Shown here one piece after another: positions 33,845 through 45,113 of a stretch of DNA of 64,000 nt. Source of the stretch: Hortaea werneckii (taxonomy: Eukaryota > Ascomycota > Dothideomycetes > Mycosphaerellales > Teratosphaeriaceae); contig JBAOKB010000048.1 in the NCBI GenBank assembly GCA_037044905.1, forward strand, positions 434,001 through 498,000, read 5' to 3'. Position numbers and translations under genes: made by a program. The first letter of the stretch is position 1. Every line of letters starts with the position of its first letter. Under the pieces are notes generated by a model, which saw only the letters and a program-made list of their open reading frames with translations, did no database searches and had not been told where the DNA came from.

Positions 33845-34807
33845 CAACGAATATTAGGAAGTGATGTGAATATCCGTACTTTGGCAAACAAGGCTATTGT
33901 AGTGTATTGCTACCTAGGTACGTGTATCACACATGTAATACTAGGCTCGTGACTGTGACTGGAGGTCCAGCGGAGTGGTGCTTCTCGGAGATATTCCTGC
34001 CGTGCCGACATCTAGCTGCAGAATAAAGTGGCAGCCCTACGGTACTATGGCCTAATGTGTGCAAGTGAAAAAGATCCGGGGTCATTCTCATCTATGCTGT
34101 CAAAACAGGGAGATAAGGCAGTGGGAATGGACGTGGACAGCTCCGAGATGACAGTCCGACCACGGTGGCCTATGGACAAAGCGAGAAGGCGTGGTGCAGG
34201 CAGCTCGGCATCTTCCTCCCGCCGTGTGATGTTACCATCCTGGCTCGGGCGCAAGAGGACGCAAGGACCATGGTGATCATTCGGTACGTGGTAGGAGAGC
34301 CGCATCTTGTTCCCCCGTGTGGCTGCTGCTTGCAGTCTAGCGGGTGGGAAATGGGTCCGACAAGCTCGGCCCAGATCTCACTCGGAGCTGGATGCGCGGG
34401 TGTGATTGGTGCATGTCCGGCCCTTCCCAGCGATCAGAGCCTAAGAGAGCTAGCTGCCGGCCGACCTAGCGCGAACCATGCAGCATGGACAGGTAATCCT
34501 TGCTCGCGGGAATCTGAGACCTGCACCTGAATGGCGCGCATCCTCGTCCTTCTCCCGGCGCTTTTGTTGTTTCGCACCTGGTCATTACGTCCCCCATTGA
34601 TGTACGCCACTGACTCCATGCCACTCTAACACGGCCATAGCATCCGTTGCTTGTGTCATGGAAGCTTTACGCATGGCGTGAGCAGCCATCACGCGAATGG
34701 CACGATTACCGCACGCGCAGCGATTGAGGAACCCCTGAAGAGCTGGACCGAAAGGAAGATATTGAGCACTTGGCAGAGGCAGCAATCGTGAAGAGGGGCG
34801 CGGGACC
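33845..34807. other. Divergent upstream region, OHCU decarboxylase / ADF-H gene
   Basis: 963 bases between opposed start codons. It holds palindrome copy 4 at 33911-33920 and several short ORFs without homology. No repeat array or RNA recognised. Confidence 0.5.
33911..33920. repeat. TACCTAGGTA palindrome, copy 4
   Basis: Exact copy about 67 bases upstream of the OHCU decarboxylase start, a promoter position. Flanked by GTGTATTGC and CGTGTATC. Confidence 0.6.
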
Positions 34808-37800
34808 ATGTCGCTGAATGGCCTGGATACTCCTGCCGTCCAGGAAGCGTATCAGCAGGCGGTTACAGAAGCCGGGGGCTGGTCAGTGAACTCGATTTGA
34901 ACGTCTGTCGGTTGCGGAAGAGCGAAACTGAAACCGAGGGCAACAGGTTCTTACTCCGATACACATCCAGAGACTCGGTCGAGCTTCTTGGTCGCGGCAG
35001 GGGTGGCGTGCACGAGGCGCGCGTCTGCATCGCCAAATACGACGAACAGTCGCCGCTCTATGGACTGATAGTCTACCGACGCCGTAAATTTTTAATCAAA
35101 TATATCCCTGAAGGCACTTCGCGGTTGCTACAAGGTAAAGTGCAGTCTCGTAGGAAAGTCCAGAGTGAATACTTACAACCGTTACAGCGCGAACGGCGGT
35201 TCACTTCCAGGACATCCTCGAACGATATTCGCCTTATGAAACCCTCCTCGAAATAACTAGTGCCGACAGTCTAAACGATACTTCGCTTGCGTCGTCTTTC
35301 CCTCTCCATACTGCCTCGCCTTCTGCCTCATCGAACAGACTACACGAAATTAGCGAAGATGCAGAGGACGCCAGTCTTACGCCAAGACGGCCTGCTAATC
35401 ATAGCTTCTCCTCTACAGGCTCCATCTTCGGCACACAAAGATACAAGATGGAGAAGCGTGTAGATCAGGTGATGGGCCCTGACCGGCCTCCTTTGAGAAA
35501 GAACCCATCTATCCAAGTCACGGATAGCACTTCAACATCTTCATCGCCTTACTCGTCTCCGCAAAAGACGTCCATCTCTCAGATTCTGGTCCATGAAGAT
35601 TCTGGTCAGCGCTCCGTGTCGTCTTTCGCTTCGATGACAGACTACACCACGTCCGAAGATTCTAACAGGGCCGCCGAGGCTGCATCTCAGCACAGCCTGC
35701 AGCAGCCATCTGCACTGCAGGAGTCGGCCGAAGTGCCGCATGGAAGCTTGGAGTTGGGACGTGAGGAGACGCCCACTGGTTCAAAAGTGACGCCGCCGAG
35801 CGGCAGAGCAGCCTCCTATCAGACCGGTCAGTAGAACGCCCGACTACCCAACAAGCCCCGAACACATCTGAGAAACCAAAGGTTGAGGACGAGCCCTATG
35901 ATTTCAGCAAGTTTGAGCCGAAACGAAAAGTCAAGCTCGGACCTCGACCTGTCGAGTTTGGGAAAGAAACAAAGCGGCCTACGGTGGCGGGCCTCGCAGC
36001 CGTTCCGGCCGCTTACCGGCCTGCTCAGAAAAAGCAGGAGTCAAGTCGACCTAAGTCGCAGGAACCATTGATCGAGAACGAGCGCAGGAACTCCGAGTTC
36101 CCAAAACCTCCACCGATTCCCAATGTGCCTGAGTACATACCAAGGCCAGTGTCTCGCGGAAGCATAAAGTCTCTTCCTTCTCAAAAGTCAACAAACATGA
36201 CACCCGAGAAAGCACGATTGATGAAGGCACTGGAGCTGCGCAAGAAACAAATGCGGAAATCCAATCCACAACAATATACGATCAACTCACCAACGGATGA
36301 AGCTACTCCGGCCATGCCAAAGGTACCGGAACCCTCGGATCGAGAAATGGCCAAATCGTCAGGAAAAGGTGTCGAGGCGGCTGATTCAAACCACAGCCAA
36401 CACCCTGCTATTTCAAATAAAGCCGATTCAGGGATTGAGATAGAACATGAAAAGCAGCAGGAAAGACGAGACGATTTAGCCCAGGGAAAAGGACTCCAAG
36501 AGGAGTCTACGGAGTTGCCTGCAAACCACTCGACGCTGCACCAGCTGGAAGCGTCGAGCCCGCCGCAACTAGATAGCATTCCCTCAAGATCAGAAACGTC
36601 CTCACCTCGTCCAAAGACGAATGCTGAGGCTGGCGCCGAACCCACGATTTCTATGCACATGCTGGACGATGCGCCACAGCCTTCATTTCCATGGATTGAC
36701 GAAGGTTCTTCTTCTGGAAAGGATCCGGACGCGGATCAGCCATCTCGAAATGGGGAGCCTGTCATATCGGCTACCAGTACAACGTCCAGCTCCCAACCTA
36801 AGTCATCTGCGGTCTCACAGCCGGCCACATATAGACCGTCAGGCGCAGATCGAGCAGAGGAGAGACTGGCCAACAGTGGGGAGGCACGATTCAGCTCGGA
36901 AAGTTATAGACAAGAGTCAGGCGATCTCGCAAAGCGACGGCGAGGTATTGTGGAGCCCCTCGACATTGATCCGCAACTGAACCAAGATTCGAATCCCGAT
37001 GAGGAGCTTTCCAAGGACCTGCAAGACCCTATCAGCGCGTCCCATTCATCCATTGCAGAAGACATCGAAAGAAGACAAAGCACACAATCTGCCGTCTCTG
37101 AAGACTCCAATCCTTCTATTAGATCCTTTAATGCCCCAAGGTCCGCTTCAAATTTGACTGGGCAATCTAAGAGTCCGCGAGCCTCCCAGAATCACGCACC
37201 GGCGACACAGCCATCACACAAAAATGAGTTTGTAGATAGCCTCAAGCGCAACACGTCTACCAGCCAACCCAAGGGCTCTCACCAGCCTTCTGCACTTGGT
37301 GGTGCTGAGCGCGGTTCCACAGCATCAATGTCACCAGAGGTAGGGCCTACCAACACCTGGCGGGATAGGAAGACTGCTGTGCGGAGTCCTCCACGCTCAC
37401 GGCCGGGATCCTTCAGACGACAAAGCGCAAGAGACTCGCCGGTGGGTCAGACTCCTTCACACACTCCCACCTGGAATGTGCAGCACGATCCTTCCTTGAA
37501 CCGAGACTCAATCTCTGTGTCTGCCAGAATTGTGCGTCCGCCTCCCAGGAGCGATATGGGGAACACCAGTATTGATGGCCAGCTCCATCATTCGCAGCTT
37601 ACTGTGAACCACAAGCGCGCGTCCGTCTCAACCCAGAACCGGCGTCTGTCACCTCTCCAGACATCAAATCTCCCAAAGTCTGAGTCCGCTCCCAGTAGCA
37701 TGGCTCATCCTCCAGCGCCTGAAAATCGCCACTTCCAACTTGCGCGGCCCTCCGTCATTGGTCGATGGCAGGGTAATCAAGGAACCTCGTCGCCTCTCAC

Positions 37801-38453
37801 CCCCTCTGCCGACGACTTCCCGCCACCGCCCACTCAACGCAATTCACACGCTTCATCAATGAACGTTGGTGATGATTCGGCCGATCCCTAAGGAGGGTAG
37901 CCGGACCAGCCGGTTCTTTAAGCGCATGAGCAATTTCGGTACCGGACACAAGCGAAGGACAAGTGGCCAGAACGTGGTTTCCGCGATGAGTGCGCTGGAT
38001 GTGAGTAGTAACCAAAGGAGCAGCACGGCTGCCGCCACCGACAGGAGCGACACTCCGCCTGCTGTCGTGGTCGGGGACTTGAACGTCCAGTTCCCCGATT
38101 CATTAGTAAGTACCTCCCAGGTCGATCCTAGATCATTTCTTTCGAGCATTCGCTAACAGCAGCCATAGCTTTGGAAACGTCGCATTGTCGAGATCGACGA
38201 TGGCGGCCATATCGTCTTCGCCATCTCGCAAGCCATGGACGTGCAGCGAGCCGCGGTGAAGCGCTTCCATCTCAGCGAATTCAAGCAGCCGTACGCGCCG
38301 GATCTGGAGCGTCAGGAGCTACCGCATTCCGTTATGCTGGAGCTCTCCGATGGGACCGCCCTACAAACGGCCTGCGAGGACGCCATGACCGCCAGGCAGG
38401 TGTTGCACGTACTACGGAATTACTGGAAAGCGTGGAATGGCGTTGGGGCGTGA
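34808..38453 (+). CDS. ADF-H (drebrin/cofilin-like) domain protein with long disordered middle (two indels)
   Basis: Probable actin-cytoskeleton or cortical protein of about 1154 residues. Exons 34808-34881, 34947-35134, 35188-38105 and 38169-38453; introns are 65, 53 and 63 nt with good GTCAGT, GTAAAG and GTAAGT donors. The N-terminus (MSLNGLDTPAVQEAYQQAV ... FLLRYTSRDSVELLGRGRGG ... RRRKFLIKYIPEGTSRLLQA) resembles an actin-depolymerising-factor homology domain. Some 850 residues of Ser/Pro/Gln-rich disorder follow. The conserved C-terminal block has LWKRRIVEIDDGG, VKRFHLSEFKQPYAPDLERQ and ELSDGTALQTACED, a PH-like stretch found in fungal homologues. One base is missing near 35828 and one is extra near 37892. 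Some databases label such proteins GPI-anchored glycoproteins; I see neither a signal peptide nor a GPI tail. Confidence 0.75.
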
Positions 38454-39989
38454 TCATCTGCATGTGAAGAGGAGTCGACCAGTCCAGTGAAGAGTTGACA
38501 GAAGCAAGTTGAGGAGGAAGAGTCAAGTGGGAGTGAGGACCAGTTACGATTCGATATTCTGACACATGAGGCCCAAGCGGGCCAGTGTACATAATCATGA
38601 TCTATGAGTAGGTAGAGTTTGCTGGTGGGACGTTTTTTGTTGGAGACATACCCCGGGGCAGCGTGGAATTTTTGGGCAACGGTCGGGCAGTGACCTATTT
38701 CGGCAATGGTGGTGGGTCGTAAACGTCCTTGAGATGGGATAGGGAATATCACCTGTAATAATGCCCGCTAAAGTGTTTTATGGTAATTTCAACTGTCCAG
38801 ATCGGTCGTCCTGGTGGACACTATGCGGAGGTCAACGTGAAGCCCGTTTATCGTCCTCTCCCCACTTGCTGCCGCCCAAGCAACGCGGCTGCACCATAAC
38901 GCATGTAGTAGTAGTAGGCTGGCTGGTTGGCAGGGTTCACGCCACGCGGCAGCAGCCGGCATTGATTGGCTTGTTGGTGCGAAAGCGCTTTGAGCGATGC
39001 AGCGGGCTGTGTGGGTAGCGCCTGGGGTCCCTACATACAGTAGTACCTCTAGTACCAGTACTGTACTGCAGTCGGGTACGTACGGTGGTACATTGGTACA
39101 TACACCGTGGGTTGCCTGCTACCTTACCCACTTGTTCACCTGCTGCCGCGTACCATCCTGCCCACCGCTGTAGTAGCTGCACTCGCAATTCGCCGTCCGC
39201 CCGCTTCTTTGAGGCGCAGACCTGACACCATTGTCACACACAGTCGTCTCTTTGTGCGCCCGGACACACGAACGTCTGGCTGCGTCGTCAAGCGATCCTG
39301 GTCTTTCCCGCGCCGGCTGAAACGACGGACCACGCCTCGCCCGCCGCGCGCACGACAGCGACACGACGCATCGCTGAGCTGGGGAGGAAGCCGGAAACAG
39401 GGAGCAGAAGGGAAGAGCAGCAGCAGCAGCGACGGTCGCGCGGTGCTCCCGGGACACGGGCGAGCACTGCTGCGGCTGAGCTGCGCAGACCGCAAACGTC
39501 AGTGTGGCTTCCCTCTCGGCTTTCGATCAGGCCTATGGGCAGCAGGCCAACCCGACCAAAGGGAGCTGGCTCAGCAGAGTAAGCCATCGCGCATCACACA
39601 TCCCCAACCGGCCCCCGGCGAGCAACCTGAGCGCGAGTGGTAGCCGGGAGAACCTGCCGCTGCGAGCCCCCGGGAGCGCTGGCTTCTTCGCTGGAGGTGC
39701 TGCGGGTGCGCTCGGAAGTGGTCTTGGGAGTGGTGGATCGGCCGAGCAGCTGCCAGTGCTGCAGAAGACCAGCAGCTACCCCACGAGCCCTGCGAGCCCA
39801 GCAAGCCCGACGGAGACGGAGTTTGCCGGTGCCACGCCCATTGATGCTAGCTTTGGAGATCGCGCAGATCTGCCAGAGCCGCCAGTCACTGCGAGGCTGC
39901 ATTCCGACCGGGGAGGGGCCCAGAGGTCTAGAAGCGGCACCGCGACGCAAGCAGACCACGATAGGAAGAAGAATAAGAAGAAGGTGACC
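38454..39989. other. 1.5 kb upstream region of STE50, possibly with uncharted first exon
   Basis: The last 486 bases (39504-39989) are open in the STE50 frame and look like disordered protein (SSYPTSPASPASPTETEF), but they begin with GTG, not ATG. A true first exon probably lies further upstream, possibly spliced to the acceptor CGTCAG at 39497-39502. The region also holds a cluster of eight GTAC tetramers (39043-39099) and a CAG-rich run at 39418-39432. Confidence 0.5.
39043..39099. repeat. Cluster of eight GTAC palindromes in 57 bp
   Basis: GTAC occurs at 39043, 39052, 39058, 39063, 39076, 39080, 39088 and 39096. The expected number by chance in 57 bases is about 0.2. It is a degenerate simple sequence (GTAC/GGTACATT) in the STE50 upstream region. 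Confidence 0.55.
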
Positions 39990-42261
39990 ATGGATCGGTA
40001 CGCGCACCAGGCTGGCGACGATGACTATGACAGCGACGGCGAGGCCGATGACGAGTTCGAGAGGACCGTGTTCCATACTTCGCCTACGATGACCTCACAC
40101 TATGACGACCAGGAGAGCCATCCCAGTGAATCGGAAGAGGAGCACGAGAGCATAGACGGGGATGAAGATACACCTACGACGCAAGGATGGGGTACGGACA
40201 GAGAAGGAAGGAGTCCGACGGGCCTGATGACATCGTGGACCGAGGAGCAGGTGGCAGACTACATAGCAAGTCTGTCTCCTGCGCTGAAGCAATATAGCCA
40301 GGCGTTTGCGAACGAGGGCATTGTTGGCGACGCGCTTGTTGCTCTGACGCATGATGAACTGCGGGAGCTGGGCGTTGCTAGCGTAGGGCACCGTCTGAAC
40401 ATCCTGAAGGCCGTCTACGAGCATAAAGTACGGTCGGGCATTAAGATTGAAGAGGGCGATTATGTGCCGTTGTCTGCTGAAGGCGACAAAGCCGACATGT
40501 ACGCCAACCAAGACGACATAGCCCGGATCATTGAAAGCATCAAGCTTCGTGACCAGCGGATTATTGCTGCTGAACAGAGTTGCGGGCTTTGAAGTCGGAT
40601 CTGGATCGCATATACGACGAGAACCGCAAACTACGAGAGGAGACGCTGCCAATCATGCGACTTGTGAAGGACCAGCGGACGCCTCTGCCGGATCCTGCGG
40701 GTGGAACCATTCCCTCGCCACGTGACGTCGATCCGCCGAAGCAGGAGAATCTGGCACCTGCGCCCAAGGAACAAAAGGCAGTTCGCTAAGCCGGAAGTTT
40801 TCTACGAAGAAACTGTTCCTTGGCGGCGCGCCGAAGAACCCATCACCGACGCACCCACCGCAATCGCACACGCCACAGCCTAGAGAAGTGCGGGATGATC
40901 CTGGCGGACCGCATCTCGAGGCCTCAGCAGCTGCTATGGCGGCAAGCAGTCACCTTACTGCAAGCATGACCAACCAACAATCACCCACCGGTCAGCAACT
41001 AAGCCCTACAAGTCCCGCTTACAGCTCCCACGCCCCTTCTTCTGGCGGCTCTTACCACCAACCTGGCTCAGCAGCCGCCCGCTCCTTCCCGCGCGAGGCT
41101 ACCCGCCACGCCTACAACATGCACACTGCAGACGACAACCCGACAGGCTACTCGAGCAATTCCCAATGGTCCCAGGCCACGACGAACCTAGGCGACCGCG
41201 AACCCCCGGGTTCGTATCCCAACCGATCGGGGCCCTTCACGGCGTCAAGCGCCTACGCCCTCGCCACGCGAAGACGAAACGCCGCAGACGGCGCCTTTAC
41301 CGCGCGACCGCGAGCGCGACCGAGACCGGTATGCTATCCACCCTTTCCTCCCCCACCGTGAGACGCGAGTCGTGCTACGCAGGACTCGCAACGCGGCCGT
41401 CTTTTACGATCGACGCTTTTTCCACTGACATGGTTCGATTTCCTTTTCGTTTTATCTCCAGGGGCGGCAACAACAACAACAATAACACCGGCATCGATCG
41501 TGATAATCCCCAAGTCGAGATCTTTAAGAGTTTCCGTGTTAGTATCGAGGACCCTTGTAAGGTGGTTTTGCCTGTGGTATGTTTGAAAGTGGAGTCTCCT
41601 TATCGGTTTTTCTGATTGTTTGGTCGCCTTTCCCTCCTCCCCCCTCCTTCCCCTCACCCCCGTTTCCCGATCTCTTGTTGGATCTTTATAGCAGTTGGTC
41701 TTTTTTGGCGAAGACGGCGATTTGGCTAATATCATCTCTGTTCTTCCCTATTTTTTGTTCAACAGGCTCTTAAACGCTATAACATCACCGACGACTGGCG
41801 CCAGTACTCGCTGTATATCGTCCACGGGGACCAGGAGCGCTGTCTCGGCTTGCAGGAGAAGCCGCTGATGCTGTTCAAGCAGCTGGACAAGGAGGGTAGG
41901 AAGCCCATGTTCATGCTGCGGCGGCATGCCAGCCCGCAAGAAGGCTGGAGCGGCACGGCTTCGCAGTACTATGGCGGTAGCGGCGGCGGCGGCGGGAGTG
42001 GCAGTGGTGGTGGAAGCGGTAGTGGCGGTGGTGGAGGGAGTGGTGGTGGAGGCGGGCAGCCAGAGAAGGTACGCAGAGTCTAAGAGCATCTTCGATGCGG
42101 TTCTTTTTCTTTGCTTATGAGGCACCGTTTTGTGTGTCCCTTGTCAATCTTTGTTTCTTTTGAAAGGAGAGGGAAAGCCGGATTCACTGAACCTTGTTGG
42201 CCGGTATACTAACGCGCCACTTTTTTTGCTTGCGTAGTCCATCCCAGGCGGTGTGCTTTAA
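39990..42261 (+). CDS. STE50: Ste50-like adaptor (SAM + Ras-association), about three indels
   Basis: Adaptor that links Ste11-type MAPKKK to upstream activators in mating, osmostress and filamentous-growth pathways. The SAM domain lies near residues 85-150 (WTEEQVADYIASLSPALKQY). A coiled helix follows (LRALKSDLDRIYDENRKLRE), then a Ser/Pro-rich linker ending in an RD repeat (RDRERDRDR). The RA domain starts at 41462 (VEIFKSFRVSIEDPCKVVLP) and continues after a 189-nt intron with ALKRYNITDDWRQY and MLFKQLDKEGRKPMFMLRR. Further introns are 41329-41461 and 42069-42237, and the last exon encodes SIPGGVL. Bases are missing near 40575 and 40776 and extra near 41235. The start at 39990 is the first ATG in frame; the true start may be upstream. 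A 28-residue Gly/Ser run follows the RA domain. Confidence 0.85.
41973..42057 (+). repeat. GGN-codon low-complexity tract in STE50
   Basis: 85 bases of GGC/GGT/GGA and AGT/AGC codons encoding an almost pure Gly/Ser run between the RA domain and the last exon. Likely unstable by replication slippage. Confidence 0.7.
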
Positions 42262-43329
42262 GCAGGAGAAGGAGAAGAAGAAGACTTCTCTCGCGACCAT
42301 CGGACATGGAGGGTGTCGAGGGGTTTGTAACGCATTACCCTCGCGGCGTAAGCGATAGGGAATTGGAAGAGAGGATCGGTTGTTCTCATTGTACGGCTGA
42401 GATGGGATGGTTTTTGGGGTGGTCATATATCACTCGACGATGGGAGGATGGAAGATTTTCTTCTTTTTTTTTCCCCTAGCTAGCGGCTGCTGTGGGGGGG
42501 AATTTGCTGATTCCATATGTAACATGCAATTTTATTCGATGATACCCGCTCGAATCTGCAGGCTGGAGAAGGTTTATTTCCTCTTTGTCTTCGTTTTTGA
42601 TGGGCTTTCACGTATGATACGAAGGCACTGGAAATGGATGTGAAGCGGTGGAAAGTATGGTATTGTCACTTTACTAGCTGGAATGCCGATTTCCTTTGCA
42701 GGATGGAGAATGGATTTGTGATCCGCTTTGGGTAATGTGGTTAGGCAATGAGCGTCTGTCTAGTCAGGTGTATGTATTAAGGCGATCTATCCTAGGCTGG
42801 CGGGAGTGACAACAGTGTTTTTACGAATACGGCTCCATTTCCTGGTGTGATAACATGTGATCTGAGGTTTTCACTAGCAAACTCGGCGTTGTACTTTCTC
42901 TTGCCAGCCAAATCCTCAAAACAGCAGATGGAGTCTCATGTTATAAATCGATGTCCGTGGCAGTTTCACCTGCCATGCTGCCGTCGCATTTCTTTTAACA
43001 CCAGTAGAATAGGAGCGGCGGCCGTCAACGTGAGTAGACAACTGGTAGCGGTGTCAATCCTGCGGATTTATGCCCTTGTTTGAATAGGCCAAGAGCCGTC
43101 ACTGCTGCTTCTACTGCTGCTTGCTCGAGACGCTGTGGTAACGCCGGCTGTGAGATCGGCGACCTCGGCATACATCGGACAGAGGCACCGGCCTTGGGCA
43201 CCGTATTATCAGAATGCAGGATGCTGGCAATTGCAAAGCGCCAGCAAGGCTGAATTGGAACAATGAGTAGCCCTGACGGGATCCAGGAGCTTGGCGCCGC
43301 CAATTCCTCCCTTTCAAGAGGCCTTGATC
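42262..43329. other. 1.07 kb convergent 3' region, STE50 / GEP4
   Basis: Both neighbouring genes end here. T-rich runs (42458-42475) and pyrimidine tracts occur near the STE50 end. No ORF with homology, no RNA gene and no repeat recognised. Confidence 0.5.
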
Positions 43330-44022
43330 TCATTCAAAGTCGCTCTGAACTGGCGGTGGGTGGAAGCCTCTCTTGAGCAGGAAAGCTGACAGCCCTTTCT
43401 CGAATCTCGACATCTGTTTTCTCTTAGCTAAGAAGTCAAGTGAACTGTGAAAAAAAGGGTGCAGGACGTACGATGCCGTGATCTTCAATCACCCCGTCTT
43501 TAATCCAGATGCCATGCGCCCCCATCATGTTCGCCATCATAACATCGGTGAACAACCGGTCGCCTACAACCGCCACCTGGCTTTCCTTCGTCACACCCGT
43601 CTCAGGCTGGCTACGGAAGAAATCCATGATCTCGCCGTGACAACCTGGCTTCTTGGTGCTGTGTCTGAGGACCTGAATTACCAGTATTCCGTTCTAAGAG
43701 CTCTGCCTCCTTATGCCCGGGATCGGAGCCCGTGCCCGAGGAGTTAGAAACGATTAGTAGCCTCGAACCGGGATATGCTTTCTTCAGCTCGTCGAATTTG
43801 GACTGGTAGGCCGGGTATATGACATTTTGTTTGGGCACTGAGAAGCAGTTGTCTTTGTCCAAGACCACGGCTCTGATATCCGGTGGCTTTTCCCATTTCT
43901 TGCTAGTGAATGCAAGGGAAAGGGAATGGGAAGCTGATCAAATGTGGCTACTGTATGCTGGGAAGACATAGAGCTGGATTTGCGAGCAGACGGAAGACGT
44001 TGAAAGTTGCGGAGACGTTCAT
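43330..44022 (-). CDS. GEP4: Gep4 mitochondrial phosphatidylglycerophosphatase (three indels)
   Basis: Dephosphorylates phosphatidylglycerol phosphate at the inner membrane, the step before cardiolipin synthesis. HAD-superfamily PGP phosphatase of about 211 residues. Start ATG 44022 (MNVSATFNVFRLLANPALCL). The nucleophile motif DKDNC is in VVLDKDNCFSVP. LLIVSNSSGT follows (motif II Ser/Thr), then the Lys and Asp region HSTKKPGC and VAVVGDRLFTDVMMANMMG. A 58-nt intron (43414-43471, GTACGT...AACAG) joins the last exon encoding SRFEKGLSAFLLKRGF. Bases are missing near 43952 and 43895 and extra near 43683, and family sequence resumes each time. Divergent with SMD3 over only 256 bp. Confidence 0.85.
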
Positions 44023-44278
44023 CGATGCTGTTGTGAACAAGACAGGGTTATTTAGGAAGAGTGAGGTTGTTATACCTGCGCGAGTCGTGCATGGCTCAGA
44101 TGTGCCGATGCCTGAGGTTTGAATCCCCGGATCTGACTCGGGCTTGGATGCGAGCGACCAATCGCTCTTCTTTGCGCCAGCAGTCGCCAATTATTGTTAC
44201 CAGCTAGGCTCATACAGACCCCAGGTAGTTACCAACAGTAATCGACTACTGCTCAAAGAGCCAGAGTCCTTGCTCAAC
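44023..44278. promoter_or_regulatory. Compact divergent promoter, GEP4 / SMD3
   Basis: 256 bases between two opposed start codons; must drive both genes. No TATA box stands out. The pairing of a mitochondrial lipid enzyme with a spliceosomal core protein is probably only compact packing. Confidence 0.5.
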
Positions 44279-44717
44279 ATGACTTCCACCATCGGAATCC
44301 CGATCAAGCTCCTCAATGAGGCGACTGTAAGTGAAACCCGTTCGCCAGCCTCCGGTCTGCGCAGAACCTGTGCTTACAGCAACGCTCACAGGACAATCAT
44401 GGCTAATCGCGTTGCATATAGGGCCACCAAGTCACCGTCGAGATAGATTCCGGCCAGACCTACCGCGGCAAGCTCGTAGAAGCCGAAGACAACATGAACT
44501 GCCAGCTCGAGAACATCAATGTCACACAGCGAGACGGGAGAGTGACGCATCTGATCGCGTCTACATTCGAGGATCCCACGTGAGACTGTTTGTCGTGCCG
44601 GACATGCTCAGGAACGCGCCTATGTTCAGGTCGAGGGGCACGAGGGGTCGTGGTGTAGGGTTGGCGAGAGGCAGAGCAACAGTGAACAGGGCCCGCGGCC
44701 AGAGGGGTGGGAGATAA
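44279..44717 (+). CDS. SMD3: Small nuclear ribonucleoprotein Sm D3 (one indel)
   Basis: Member of the heptameric Sm ring that binds U1, U2, U4 and U5 snRNAs. Exon 1 (44279-44326) encodes TIGIPIKLLNEAT; a 95-nt GTAAGT...TATAG intron follows; exon 2 runs 44422-44717. Total about 114 residues. Sm1 motif: GHQVTVEIDSGQTYRGKLVEA, EDNMNCQLENI. Sm2 motif: VYIRGSHVRLFVVPDML. The C-terminus is Arg/Gly-rich (RGTRGRGVGLARGRA), the usual methylation target. One base is missing near 44550 between HL and DRVYIRG; without it the annotated frame stops before Sm2. As SmD3 is essential, an assembly error is likely. Confidence 0.93.
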
Positions 44718-45113
44718 ATGAATACGGCTTAGAACGCGAGTCGACTTGATTACCAACCAACGGCAAGGAGAAGTGAGTCAGAAGAAGCGCAAGTGAGCTG
44801 CTATACCACCAAGCGCGGCGTTAGGCGTTGCACGAACAGTTACTGAGTCTGGAGAAGGGGAGAGTTAGTGACGTGTGGAGACGAAACAGCCAGAAAGCGC
44901 AGATTTCTCTGTGCTGAACAGGAAGGCGGAATAAGACTAAAGTGCCAATAGCGTCGTCCACGAGGGGTTCTGTAGCAATCTATGGCAGCGCGTCCCCTCC
45001 GTAATGAATCTGCAAGTTATGCCAAGACTTCTGTAACTTCCAACTTCAGCTTCAGCACCTTAGGTTGTACTTCATGACAATGTAGTCCGTCCACCACCTA
45101 CCCGTCTTTCAAG
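44718..45113. other. Intergenic region SMD3 / Irc6-like gene
   Basis: 396 bases holding the SMD3 3' UTR and the next promoter. No feature recognised. Confidence 0.45.

Noticed and set aside
38998..39110. GTAC cluster as a copper-response promoter
   Set aside because: Copper-response GTAC elements are known in plants and algae, whereas fungal copper regulators use other sites. Kept only as a sequence oddity.
39107..39643. 178-codon plus-strand ORF in the STE50 upstream region
   Set aside because: Arg/Pro-rich with no domain, and out of frame with the STE50 reading frame it overlaps; probably non-coding leader.
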